Part shown: positions 28,581 through 37,258 of the stretch, piece by piece
How the letters are laid out: each line of letters opens with the position of its first letter
Position numbering within the stretch: the stretch's first letter is position 1
NCBI RefSeq assembly: GCF_031085295.1
Contig: NZ_JAVFWO010000004.1
Span: 124,001-188,000 of the forward strand
DNA: 64,000 bases
Reading direction: 5' to 3'
Source: Microbacterium psychrotolerans
GTDB taxonomy: Bacteria; Actinomycetota; Actinomycetes; Actinomycetales; Microbacteriaceae
Translations under genes and position numbers: made by a program
The notes under the pieces: generated by a model
What the model was told of the DNA's origin: nothing
Databases searched by the model: none
The model's input: only the letters and a program-made list of their open reading frames with translations

Positions 28581-29860
28581 CAGCCGTTGGCCCTGACGTT
28601 GCCGGCGGAGCAGGTCTGCTGTGCCGCGTTCTGACCGGGGATGTTGTCGGGAAGCGCCACCGTGGGCTCGCTCGGCGCAGGCGTGGCCGTGGGGTCGGTG
28701 GTGGGGGCGGGATCGGTGGTCGGCTCAGTGGGCTGCGGGTCGGCCACGATCACTCCTCCGGTGAGATCCTGGTCGTGCGTGACCTCGATCGACTCGTTCG
28801 CCGCGAGCGCCGCCCACAGCTGATCGGCTGAGTCGTGGTCGGGCACCACGCGGTTGACGTCGGCGGGGTCCGTCAGCACGGGGTACTGGACGAACACGAT
28901 GTCCTCGAACGGCACGTCCTTGATCGCCAGCGCGATCTGCATGAGCGTCATCGGGTTGGTCAGCGACTCGCTCGGCGTGATGTTGTCGACCGCCGTGGTG
29001 GCCAGCTTGTACAGCGTCCCCGGATCGGACAGCACCTCGCTGCTGACGAGCTTGCGGGCGAGACTCGACATGTACTGCTGCTGGTTGCTGATGCGCGCCA
29101 GGTCGCTGCCGTTCTCCAGGCCGTGGCGGGTGCGCAGGAACTGCAGCGCCTCGACGCCCTGGATCGTGCGCGGACCCGCCGGCCAGTTGATGGCGGTGTA
29201 CTTGTCTTTGATGCCGCCGTTGCCGATGCAGACATCGACGCCGCCGATCGCGTCGGTGATGTTGATGACGTTGCCGAAGCTGACCTTGGCGGCGAACGGG
29301 ATGTTCTGGCCGCTCAGGTCGCTGATCGTCTTCGCGACGCATGACAGGCCGCCGTACCCCCACGCCTCGTTGATCTGCGTCTTGGAGGTCGCCGACGTGG
29401 TCGAGCCGTCTTCGCGCGTGCACGACGGGATCGGGATCATCAGGTCGCGAGGGAAGGAGACCACCGTCACCCGGCGCGGATTGTCGGAGATGTGCACGAG
29501 CATGTTGACGTCGTTGAGCTGACCGCCGGCATCCGCACCGGTGCAGCGGGCACCGAAGAGGTAGGCGTACTCCTCTTCGCATTCGTCGGTGCCCACGAGC
29601 AGGATGTCGACGCCGCCTTCGATCGCCCCGATATCGGGCGGAACGGATCCCTGGCCCTCCAGCTCGACGGCATCGGCCGTGAAGCTGGTGGTGATGTCGG
29701 TGACGGCATATGCCGCCACGCCGATGCCCGAGACCAGCACCACCGCGGCGACGATGCCGATGAGTTTCGCGACGAAGCCGAACGGGCCCGGAGACGACAG
29801 CTCACCATGACGGGCCACCGTTCGGCGGCCACGTCTCGTGGGCTTGTGCGTCGAGCTCAC
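28580..29860 (-). CDS. LytR-CpsA-Psr family cell-wall glycopolymer ligase (first of pair)
   Basis: A 426-residue paralogue of the following gene with the same layout: basic tail, one transmembrane helix (about 29-52), LCP domain (GGVDILLVGTDECEEEY, VTVVSFPRDLMIPIP, QFLRTRHGLENGSDLARISN) and a Pro/Thr-rich wall-spanning tail. Both proteins end in a similar short segment (LPDNIPGQNAAQQTC here, LPSDIAGQTAAQTTC in the partner), whose Cys could form a disulfide. The one-base overlap implies one operon and perhaps a heterodimer or two glycopolymer specificities. Located directly downstream of tRNA-Ser(UGA). Confidence 0.93.
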   Translation of the reverse strand: MSSTHKPTRRGRRTVARHGELSSPGPFGFVAKLIGIVAAVVLVSGIGVAAYAVTDITTSFTADAVELEGQGSVPPDIGAIEGGVDILLVGTDECEEEYAYLFGARCTGADAGGQLNDVNMLVHISDNPRRVTVVSFPRDLMIPIPSCTREDGSTTSATSKTQINEAWGYGGLSCVAKTISDLSGQNIPFAAKVSFGNVINITDAIGGVDVCIGNGGIKDKYTAINWPAGPRTIQGVEALQFLRTRHGLENGSDLARISNQQQYMSSLARKLVSSEVLSDPGTLYKLATTAVDNITPSESLTNPMTLMQIALAIKDVPFEDIVFVQYPVLTDPADVNRVVPDHDSADQLWAALAANESIEVTHDQDLTGGVIVADPQPTEPTTDPAPTTDPTATPAPSEPTVALPDNIPGQNAAQQTCSAGNVRANG

Positions 29861-29917
29861 TCGGTTCCTCTCAGGGATGCTGCGGTCTCACGGTCGCCCC
29901 CCGGCACATCACTTCTG

Positions 29918-30002
29918 CGGAGGGTGTGGGATTCGAACCCACGGGACATTGCTGCCCACTGGTTTTCAAGACCAGGTCCATCGGCCGCTCGGACAACCCT
30001 CC
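29918..30002 (-). tRNA. tRNA-Ser (anticodon UGA)
   Basis: An 85-base class II tRNA on the minus strand. Acceptor GGAGGGT pairs with ACCCTCC, discriminator G. The anticodon stem CTGGT/ACCAG carries anticodon TGA, reading UCA (and wobble UCN). There is a long variable arm and the TTCGAAT T-loop. CCA is not encoded. It lies between the LCP operon and the HAD-serS operon, all on the same strand. Confidence 0.95.
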
Positions 30003-30122
30003 CGACCGATACCGCCCCTGAGGGCAGCATCCGTCGAACAGGCGTCGAGTCTAGCCGACAGCACTGTCGCCCCATTCTTCCAACGGCGCCTGGCAATCCT
30101 CTGAAGGACGCACGCTTTCCCG

Positions 30123-31031
30123 TCAGAGAAGGCGCAGCACGGCCGCGACGCCGCCCTCGTGCACCGACGAGGTGGTCTCGCCCGCGGCATCCCGCACTTC
30201 CTGCGGACCCTGTGCCATCGCGACGGCACGCCCGCCGTTGTCGAGCGCCCAGCGGAACATGCCGACGTCGTTACGGCCGTCGCCCATCACGAGCACATGA
30301 GCAGGGTCGATTCCGAGCTCGGTGCGCACGAGTTCGAGACCGGTGCTCTTGTCGACGCCCTGCGGCGCGATGTCGAGCCATGCGGTCCAGCCGACGGCGT
30401 ACGAGACGTGGTTGAGCCCGATCCGGGCCACCAGGTCGACGAAGTCCTTCTCACGCTTGTCGGGCGACACGACGACGATGCGGCACACGGGCTGCGCACC
30501 GAGCTCTTCGAACGGCACCCGGCGCGCGTTCGTGAGATTCCAGTCCTCGAGGTACTCCGTGTACAGCCGACGGCCGTCGGGCAGCTCGACGAGGTAACGG
30601 GCGTCGGGCAGGTGCTCGCGCAGCTGTTCGAGTACGGCACTCGGATCGAAGGTCTCGACATGCCAGCGCTCGTACTGCAGCTCGTCGGCCTCGAGGCGCT
30701 TGAGGACGACGGCGCCGTTGGAGCACACGACGAACTCCGGCGCGATCCCCAGCACGCGGACGATGCCGCGGGTGCCCTCCCAGCTGCGACCAGTCGCGAC
30801 CATGACCTCGTGCCCCGCGCGGTGGGCGTGCTCGACGGCGTCGACGACTCCCGGACTCAGCGACTCGTCTTCGAGCAGCACGGTGCCGTCGATGTCGAGC
30901 GCGATCAGCAGCTGCTCGGTCGCGACCGCGGGGTTCTCGGTGTCGCGCGCCACCCGCTCGACGAGTTTCGCGGCCTTCTTCGGCGCGACGACCTTGATCG
31001 ACCCGGTCGCGGGCAGGTGCGCGTCGGTCAC
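30123..31031 (-). CDS. HAD superfamily hydrolase (Cof-type phosphatase)
   Basis: A 302-residue HAD phosphatase of subfamily IIB. Motif I is [15 protein letters not shown] with the nucleophile Asp, motif II is in VMVATGRS, motif III lysine is in [11 protein letters not shown], and motif IV is [14 protein letters not shown]. The cap lies between motifs II and III. About 40 N-terminal residues precede the catalytic domain. The start overlaps the serS stop (ATGA), so it is translated from the serS transcript; a role in removing a serine- or phosphate-containing side product is possible but unproven. Confidence 0.92.
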   Translation of the reverse strand: MTDAHLPATGSIKVVAPKKAAKLVERVARDTENPAVATEQLLIALDIDGTVLLEDESLSPGVVDAVEHAHRAGHEVMVATGRSWEGTRGIVRVLGIAPEFVVCSNGAVVLKRLEADELQYERWHVETFDPSAVLEQLREHLPDARYLVELPDGRRLYTEYLEDWNLTNARRVPFEELGAQPVCRIVVVSPDKREKDFVDLVARIGLNHVSYAVGWTAWLDIAPQGVDKSTGLELVRTELGIDPAHVLVMGDGRNDVGMFRWALDNGGRAVAMAQGPQEVRDAAGETTSSVHEGGVAAVLRLL

Positions 31032-32293
31032 GCGATCGGCTCCATGACCTCGAGTCCGCCGAGGAACGGTCGCAGCACCTCCGGCACCGTGACCGAGCCG
31101 TCCTCCCGCTGATGCGTCTCGAGCAGCGCCACGATCCAGCGGGTGGTCGCCAGCGTGCCGTTGAGCGTCGCGACCGGCTGCGTCTTGCCGCCCTCCGGCC
31201 GGTAGCGGATGTCGAGCCGACGTGCCTGGTAGGTCGTGCAGTTGGACGTGGAGGTGAGCTCGCGGTAGGCGTTCTGCGTGGGCACCCAGGCCTCGACGTC
31301 GTACTTGCGAGCGGCGCTCGAACCCAGGTCGCCCGCCGCGACGTCGATCACGCGGTAGGACAGGCCGAGGTCCTGCAGCATGCGCTCCTGCAGCTCGACG
31401 AGGCGCAGGTGCTCGGTCTCTGCCTCTTCGGGGGTGGTGTAGACGAACATCTCGAGCTTGTTGAACTGGTGCACGCGGATGATGCCGCGGGTGTCCTTGC
31501 CGTAGGACCCGGCCTCGCTGCGGTAGCAGGTCGACCAGCCGGCGTAGCGCTTGGGGCCGCGCGAGAGGTCGAGGATCTCGTCCATGTGGTAGCCGGCGAG
31601 CGGTACCTCGCTGGTGCCGACGAGATAGAGGTCCTCGTCGTCGAGGTGGTAGACCTCGGCGGCGTGCTTGCCGAGGAATCCGGTGCCGCGCATCACCTCG
31701 GGGCGCACCAGTGTCGGCGGGATGATCGGTGTGAAGCCCGCCTGCAGCGCGCGGTCGAGGCCGAGGTTCATCAGCGCGATCTCGAGGCGCGCGCCGATGC
31801 CGGTGAGGAAGTAGAACCGGCTGCCCGACACCTTGGTGCCGCGATCCATGTCGATGGCGCCGAGCCGCTCGCCGATCTCGAGGTGGTCGCGGGGCTCGAA
31901 ACTGAAGGCGGGGACGTCGCCGTGGGTGCGCAGCGTGACGAAGTCGTCCTCACCGCCGGCCGGCACACCTTCGATGACGATGTTCTCGAGGGCGGCGAAG
32001 GCCTCGGCGGAGGCCTCCTCAGCGGCGGTGACCGCGTGCTGAGCCTGCTTCACCTGCTCGCTCAGCTGCTTCGCCTCGGCGACGAGCGCCGCCTTCTCCT
32101 CTTTCGGCGCCTGCGCGACTCTCTTGCCGTGGGCGTTCTGCGCGGCGCGAAGCTCTTCGAACGCCGTGATCGCGGCGCGTCGTGCCCGATCGGCCTCCAC
32201 GGCGACGTCGACGGTGTCGGGCGACTCGCCCCGCGCCTCCTGCGAGCGCTTGACCAGCTCGGGATTGTCGCGAAGCAGCACGGGATCGATCAC
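31028..32293 (-). CDS. serS: Seryl-tRNA synthetase
   Basis: A 421-residue class II synthetase charging tRNA-Ser. The N-terminal coiled-coil arm that recognises the long variable arm of tRNA-Ser covers about residues 30-100. Motif 1 lies in the [20 protein letters not shown] region, motif 2 is [22 protein letters not shown] and motif 3 is [18 protein letters not shown]. Length is standard. The gene starts at 32293 with a divergent lipid-kinase gene upstream, and is co-transcribed with the HAD gene. Two of the cell's tRNA-Ser genes lie within 5.8 kb downstream on the same strand. Confidence 0.97.
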   Translation of the reverse strand: MIDPVLLRDNPELVKRSQEARGESPDTVDVAVEADRARRAAITAFEELRAAQNAHGKRVAQAPKEEKAALVAEAKQLSEQVKQAQHAVTAAEEASAEAFAALENIVIEGVPAGGEDDFVTLRTHGDVPAFSFEPRDHLEIGERLGAIDMDRGTKVSGSRFYFLTGIGARLEIALMNLGLDRALQAGFTPIIPPTLVRPEVMRGTGFLGKHAAEVYHLDDEDLYLVGTSEVPLAGYHMDEILDLSRGPKRYAGWSTCYRSEAGSYGKDTRGIIRVHQFNKLEMFVYTTPEEAETEHLRLVELQERMLQDLGLSYRVIDVAAGDLGSSAARKYDVEAWVPTQNAYRELTSTSNCTTYQARRLDIRYRPEGGKTQPVATLNGTLATTRWIVALLETHQREDGSVTVPEVLRPFLGGLEVMEPIA

Positions 32294-32426
32294 CCTGCAA
32301 GCTTAGTCGGCGCCTCCACGAGGGCAGAGTGTGACGGTTCCCGACCGCCTCGCCGCCGAGACACCCGCGCAGATACCTTCACCTCGGATGCGCCCGACCG
32401 GCGTTTCCCGTCCTACTCTGGACCAC

Positions 32427-33782
32427 ATGGCGGCATCTGGATCGAGCGACGGCGCACGACCCGAGGACGCACGACCCGAGGACGCACGACCCGAGGACAC
32501 ACCGCCCGAGGCCGACCTCATCCCGCATCCCGCCGACGCGATCTATGCCGACGGGCCCAGCACGGCCGAACTCGACCTCGCCGAGGCGGAGATCGAGGAG
32601 ACGATCTCCGACGTCGAACCCGCCACGCCGGCCGGGCCGTCCAAGCCGGAAGCGCCCGACCCGGCCGAGGCCGCCAAGCCCGACGATGTGATCCGCGAGC
32701 CCGACGACGTCGAGGCCGACACGGCGGATGGCGAGACCGGCTACGCGCGGCGCGTCGACCCGGCGGGGCGGACCCGCCCCTTGGAGACAGCAGGTGAGCG
32801 CCCCTCGCCTAAGGCGGCCCTCGTATACAACCCGATCAAGGTGGATGCCGACACCCTGCGCGACACCGTCACCCGGCTCTCGGCGGACGCCGGCTGGGCC
32901 GAGCCCCTCTTCTACGAGACGACGGTCGACGACCTCGGTGACGACGTGACCCGTCAGGCGCTCGACGAGGGTGCCGACACCGTCCTCGTCGCCGGCGGCG
33001 ACGGCACCGTGCGCGCCGTGTCGGAGGCGATGAGCGGCAGCGGCGTTCCTCTCGCGATCGTGCCCAGCGGCACCGGCAACCTGCTCGCCCGCAATCTGCG
33101 GCTGCCGCTGACCGAGCCGGACGCCATGGTGCGGGCGGTCTTCGACGGCGACAGGCTCGCCATGGACGTCGGCTGGACCGAGCTCAGCCGTCCCGACGGG
33201 ACGACCGCCGAGCACGCCTTCGTGGTGATGGGCGGCATCGGCCTTGATGCCGCGATGATCGCCAACACCAACCCGCAGCTGAAGAAGACCGTCGGCTGGG
33301 TGGCCTACGTCGACGGAGCGGCGCGTGCGCTGCCGTACGCCAAGCCGTTCCGCGTCGTCTACGAGCTGCCCGGGCACCGCCTGCACTCCTCGCGGGTGCA
33401 GAGCGTGCTGTTCGCGAACTGCGGGAAGCTGCCCGCGGGACTCGACCTCATCCCCGAGGCCTCCATCGCCGACGGCGCGCTGGACATCGTCATCTTCCAA
33501 CCCAAAGGTCCGTTCGGCTGGCTGTTCGTCTGGCGGCGCGTCGCGTGGGACAACAGCTTCCTCCGCCGCTTCCGCGCCGGGCGCCGCGTGCTGTCGCTGC
33601 GCACCAAGGACAACGCCGTGATCTACTCGCGCGGCGCGGGCATCGAGCTGGCGACCCACGAGCCGCGTCCCGTGCAGCTCGACGGCGACGAGTTCGGCAA
33701 GGCCCTCTCGGTGAAGACCCGCGTCGCCCCCGCCGCACTCCTGGTCGTCGTGCCCAAAGGCCACGACACCGACGGCCTCTGA
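32427..33782 (+). CDS. Diacylglycerol/lipid kinase family protein with acidic N-terminal extension
   Basis: A 451-residue protein. The DAGK catalytic domain starts near KAALVYNPIKVD and has the ATP-binding VLVAGGDGTVRAVSEAM and the PSGTGNLLARNLRLPL loop, so it should phosphorylate diacylglycerol or a related lipid. Ahead of it is an acidic, Pro/Asp/Glu-rich, probably disordered extension of about 125 residues containing three copies of ARPED. The start is uncertain: ATG 32427 has TACTCT seven bases before it (leaderless pattern), while GTG 32331 has a GAGGG site six bases before it and would add 32 residues. Confidence 0.88.
   Translation: MAASGSSDGARPEDARPEDARPEDTPPEADLIPHPADAIYADGPSTAELDLAEAEIEETISDVEPATPAGPSKPEAPDPAEAAKPDDVIREPDDVEADTADGETGYARRVDPAGRTRPLETAGERPSPKAALVYNPIKVDADTLRDTVTRLSADAGWAEPLFYETTVDDLGDDVTRQALDEGADTVLVAGGDGTVRAVSEAMSGSGVPLAIVPSGTGNLLARNLRLPLTEPDAMVRAVFDGDRLAMDVGWTELSRPDGTTAEHAFVVMGGIGLDAAMIANTNPQLKKTVGWVAYVDGAARALPYAKPFRVVYELPGHRLHSSRVQSVLFANCGKLPAGLDLIPEASIADGALDIVIFQPKGPFGWLFVWRRVAWDNSFLRRFRAGRRVLSLRTKDNAVIYSRGAGIELATHEPRPVQLDGDEFGKALSVKTRVAPAALLVVVPKGHDTDGL
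32454..32498 (+). repeat. Three tandem 15-base repeats in the lipid-kinase gene
   Basis: GCACGACCCGAGGAC occurs three times without a break and in frame, coding ARPED x3; a degenerate fourth copy follows. Copy number could vary between strains without breaking the frame. Confidence 0.9.
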
Positions 33783-33788
33783 CGAGAC

Positions 33789-34775
33789 TCAGCCCTTCAC
33801 GGCGCCGCCGAGACCCGCCGAGCGCAGGAACACCGACTGGAAAAGCAGGAACATCGCGATCGGGATGAGCGTCGCGATGGCGAGCGCAGCGAGGAACACG
33901 TCCAGCTCGGTCTGCGACTGCACTGCCGGCAGCCGCACCGACAGCGGCTGCACGGCCGGGTCGGGAAGCACCAGCATCGGCCAGAGGTAGTCCTTCCAGG
34001 CCGCGATGATCGCGAACACCGAGACGACACCGAGGATCGGCTTCGACATCGGCAGCACGATCGACCAGAACAGCCGGAAGGGTCCGGCTCCGTCGGTCTT
34101 CGCAGCCTCGAACACCTCGCGCGGCAGATTGTCGAAGAACCGCTTGACGAGCAGGATGTTGAAGGCGTTCGCCGCCATCGGCAGCCACACGGCGAGGTAG
34201 TTGTTGAGCAGGCTCACGTCCTCACCGAGGAATGGGGGCCGCACGATGGTCAGGTATAGCGGCACGAGCAGCACGATGCCTGGGATGAACAGGGTCGCCA
34301 GCACCAGGGCATTGAGCACAGGCGCGTACGTCGGCCGCAGTACCGACAGCGCGTACCCGGCGGTCGTCGCGATGAACAGCTGCACGAACCACGCCCCTGC
34401 CGCGATGACGATGGTGTTGAAGAAGTACTGATCGATGTGGATGTCGTTCCACGCGGTCGACAGGTTCTGCCAGTCGATGCCGTTCGGCCACAGGGCGAAG
34501 GGCTGCTGCAGGGTGTCCTGCGTGGGGGTGACGGCGGACTTCGCGAGCCACAGGATGGGACCGAGACCGGCGATCACGAGCGTGACGAACAGGAAGACAT
34601 GGGTGACCGACATCCCGAATCGGGTGCCGGGCCGGCGTCGCTCCGACGCCGACACGATCGTGCGCTCGGCGAGATCGTCGATCGATTCGCGCTTGCGCCT
34701 GCCGAAACGGTCGCGGCGCGACAGGAAGCCGCGCATGCCCTCGCGCAGCGGCGAGGTGGACATCGGGGCGCTCAT
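33789..34775 (-). CDS. Carbohydrate ABC transporter permease (MalG-like)
   Basis: A 328-residue inner-membrane permease with six main hydrophobic segments. The EAA loop that contacts the ATPase is EVFEAAKTDGAGPFRLFWSI followed by VLPMSKPILG. The N-terminus carries a basic cytoplasmic extension of about 50 residues, longer than usual for this family. Start 34775 overlaps the partner permease stop (ATGA). It is the last gene of the GH13 - lipoprotein - permease - permease operon. No ATPase is encoded here, so the system probably uses a shared MsiK-type ATPase, as is common in actinobacteria. Confidence 0.93.
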   Translation of the reverse strand: MSAPMSTSPLREGMRGFLSRRDRFGRRKRESIDDLAERTIVSASERRRPGTRFGMSVTHVFLFVTLVIAGLGPILWLAKSAVTPTQDTLQQPFALWPNGIDWQNLSTAWNDIHIDQYFFNTIVIAAGAWFVQLFIATTAGYALSVLRPTYAPVLNALVLATLFIPGIVLLVPLYLTIVRPPFLGEDVSLLNNYLAVWLPMAANAFNILLVKRFFDNLPREVFEAAKTDGAGPFRLFWSIVLPMSKPILGVVSVFAIIAAWKDYLWPMLVLPDPAVQPLSVRLPAVQSQTELDVFLAALAIATLIPIAMFLLFQSVFLRSAGLGGAVKG

Positions 34776-35743
34776 TGCGTGCTCCAGCGGTTCGTGAGCT
34801 TGAAGTACAGCCAGGACAGGATCGCGAGCACGATCGCCAGCAGCACCGATACCGCGGTGGCCTCGCCGTAGTCCCCGCCCAGGCTGTTGCGGAACGCCTT
34901 GTCGTAGATGTACAGCAGGATCGTCTTGGTCGCCCCCGCCGGTCCGCCGCCGGTGAAGAGGAACGGCTCGAGGAACACCTGCGCGGTGGCGATGACCTGC
35001 AGGATCAGCATGATGAAGAGAATGCCGCGCAGCTGCGGCAGCGTGACGTGCCACACTTTGCGCCAGATGCCCGCGCCGTCCACCTCGGCCGCGTCGTACA
35101 GCTCCGGCGGCACCGACAGCAGCGCGGCGAGGTAGATGATGATCGAGCCGCCGGCCGCCGCCCAGGTCGCCTCGAGGACGAGCGACGGCATCGCCTGCAC
35201 CGCAGACGAGATCCACGGCTGCGGCGGGATGCCGAACCACCCCAGTACGGTGTTGAAGACGCCCGAGGGATCGGCGCTGTAGAAGAACTTCCACAGCAGC
35301 ACCGCGACCACCGGCGGGATGACCACCGGCAGGTAGGCGAGCGCCGAGTACAGTCCCTTGCCCCGCCGCACCTCGCTCATGAGCACCGCCATGAATAGGG
35401 GCAGCGGGAACCCGAAGAGGAGCGCCAGCACCGCGAAGTAGACGGTGTTGATCACTGCCCGCCCGAGCTGCGGATCGGTGATGACGGCGATGTAGTTGTC
35501 GAGCCCGACCCACTCCGAGACGATGAGGTTCGTCTTCTGCAGGCTCATCAGCACCGACTGCACGATCGGCGACCACGAGAAGAAGAAGAACACGAACACC
35601 ATCGGCAGCACGAACAGGAGGTTCGCCAGTCCGCCCCCGCGGTACCACGTGAGCGGGGTGCGTCGCGTCCTGCGCCGAGCCGGCGGTACGGCGCGTGGGG
35701 ACGCCGCCGCGGCTGCGGGACGCTCCGGGAGGGTCGCGGTCAT
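34772..35743 (-). CDS. Carbohydrate ABC transporter permease (MalF-like)
   Basis: A 323-residue permease with six transmembrane segments. After a basic, Ala/Pro-rich N-terminal tail the first helix is NLLFVLPMVFVFFFFSW. The EAA loop is LYDAAEVDGAGIWRKVWHVT then LPQLRG. It pairs with the downstream MalG-like permease, to which it is coupled by an ATGA overlap, and with the lipoprotein encoded 115 bases upstream. Probable substrate: alpha-linked glucose oligosaccharides, judged from the GH13 enzyme in the same operon. Confidence 0.93.
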   Translation of the reverse strand: MTATLPERPAAAAASPRAVPPARRRTRRTPLTWYRGGGLANLLFVLPMVFVFFFFSWSPIVQSVLMSLQKTNLIVSEWVGLDNYIAVITDPQLGRAVINTVYFAVLALLFGFPLPLFMAVLMSEVRRGKGLYSALAYLPVVIPPVVAVLLWKFFYSADPSGVFNTVLGWFGIPPQPWISSAVQAMPSLVLEATWAAAGGSIIIYLAALLSVPPELYDAAEVDGAGIWRKVWHVTLPQLRGILFIMLILQVIATAQVFLEPFLFTGGGPAGATKTILLYIYDKAFRNSLGGDYGEATAVSVLLAIVLAILSWLYFKLTNRWSTQ

Positions 35744-35858
35744 CGTTGCCTTCTGCTGTGTGGTGGGTGCTCGGTCCGCCGAGCGAGACGAGACATCATG
35801 TCGGGGATGCCGCGACCCTGCGCCTGCGAGGCACGGGGCCGCGGCATCCGCTCATCTG

Positions 35859-37229
35859 CTACTCGTCGAGCAGCGCCTGGGCGTCGGTCTGGGCCTGCGC
35901 GAGGAGGGCGTCGATGTCGGCGTTCTCGTCGGTGAGGACCGTCTGGACGACCGTGTCGAGGAGAGCGTAGACCTCCTGGGTCTGCTGCTTCGGCTCGCCG
36001 ACGGGCGTCTGCTCCCAGATGTTGTCGGTGAAGGCCGTCATCTGGTCGCGCGGCACGTTGATGTACGGCTCGATCCAGGTGAGCGACTCCTCGTACAACT
36101 CGCGGCTGAGCACCGGCAGCAGCGGCGTGCCGACGGCCTGGTCGGACTCGGCGAGCGTCTTGGCGTCGACCACTGCGGCGTCCTCGTCCATCAGCTTCTG
36201 CATGTAGTACCAGTCGATCCAGGTGACCGCGGCTTCCTTGGTCCTGTCATCGACGGTGGGGCTGATGACGGCGATGTCGCCGCCCCCGAGCGTGCCGGGG
36301 TCGTCGCCCTCGATGGGCACGACGCCCAGCCCGTAGATGGCCGGGTCGAGACCGAAGTCGCGCACCAGGGCGGTGTAGACGTCGGAGCCCGAGGTATACA
36401 TGCCGATGTTGCCGGCGGCGAACTCCTGGTTGATGGTGCCCCAGTCGAGATCGACCTTTGCGCCGAACGAGTCGTCCTCCCACTTCAGGTCGTGCAGGAA
36501 CTGCAGCGCGGCCTTCGTCGCGTCGTTGTCGATCGTCGACTCGGCGGACCCGTCCTGGTTGTCGACCTGGGTGCGTCCGCCGCGCGCGACGGTCTGCGCG
36601 GTCAGCTGCCAGCCGCCGGTGTTGTTGATGGCCATCTGCGCGTAGCCGGCCTTGCCGGTGGCGTCGTGGATCTGCTGGGCGTACTCGCGCACCTCATCCC
36701 ACGTGGTCGGCGGCTGGTCCGGGTCGAGCCCCGCCTGCTCGAACAGGTCGCGGTTGTAGTGCAGCCCCATGGCGTACGCCTGGCGCGGGAACCCGAAGAT
36801 GTTGCCGTCGGCATCCTTGACGCCGTCGAGGATGATCGGGTTGAAGTTGTCTTCGTAGCCGAGCTCCTCGACCTCGGCGGTGACGTCCATGAGCTGCCCG
36901 TTCTCGAGGAGCGTCTTGGAGTCCGTGAACGGCACGGTGAAGACGTCGGGAAGGCTGCCGCCGGCGAGCTGCACGGCGAACGTCGGGCCCTCCCACTCGT
37001 ACTCGACCCCGATGATGTCGATGTCGGGGTGCTCCTTCTCGAACTGCTTCTCCTGGTCGGCGAACGCCGTGTAGGCGGCTTCGTCGGCACCCGGCGGGAA
37101 CGTCGCGACGCGCAGCTCTACCTTGCCGTCGTTGCTGTCGTCGCCGCCGGGCGCCGAGCAGCCGACGAGCGCGCCGACGGTCGCCAGAGCGGCGACGCCG
37201 GCGAGCAGGACCCTTGCTGGTGACTTCAT
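35859..37229 (-). CDS. Extracellular sugar-binding lipoprotein (MalE-like)
   Basis: A 456-residue ABC substrate-binding protein. The signal peptide ends in lipobox LVGC, with the lipid-modified Cys at about residue 24, followed by an Asp/Gly-rich linker. The type-2 periplasmic-binding fold is recognised by VEYEWEGPTFAVQLAGGSLP, DVFTVPF, WQLTAQTVARGG and the C-terminal NADIDALLAQAQTDAQALLDE helix. It delivers sugar to the two permeases that follow. Start 37229 has an AAGGAAAG site. The gene is 29 bases downstream of the GH13 gene, so it is in the same operon. Confidence 0.93.
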   Translation of the reverse strand: MKSPARVLLAGVAALATVGALVGCSAPGGDDSNDGKVELRVATFPPGADEAAYTAFADQEKQFEKEHPDIDIIGVEYEWEGPTFAVQLAGGSLPDVFTVPFTDSKTLLENGQLMDVTAEVEELGYEDNFNPIILDGVKDADGNIFGFPRQAYAMGLHYNRDLFEQAGLDPDQPPTTWDEVREYAQQIHDATGKAGYAQMAINNTGGWQLTAQTVARGGRTQVDNQDGSAESTIDNDATKAALQFLHDLKWEDDSFGAKVDLDWGTINQEFAAGNIGMYTSGSDVYTALVRDFGLDPAIYGLGVVPIEGDDPGTLGGGDIAVISPTVDDRTKEAAVTWIDWYYMQKLMDEDAAVVDAKTLAESDQAVGTPLLPVLSRELYEESLTWIEPYINVPRDQMTAFTDNIWEQTPVGEPKQQTQEVYALLDTVVQTVLTDENADIDALLAQAQTDAQALLDE

Positions 37230-37258
37230 CGTCTTTCCTTTCTGGGGGGAGCCCCGCG

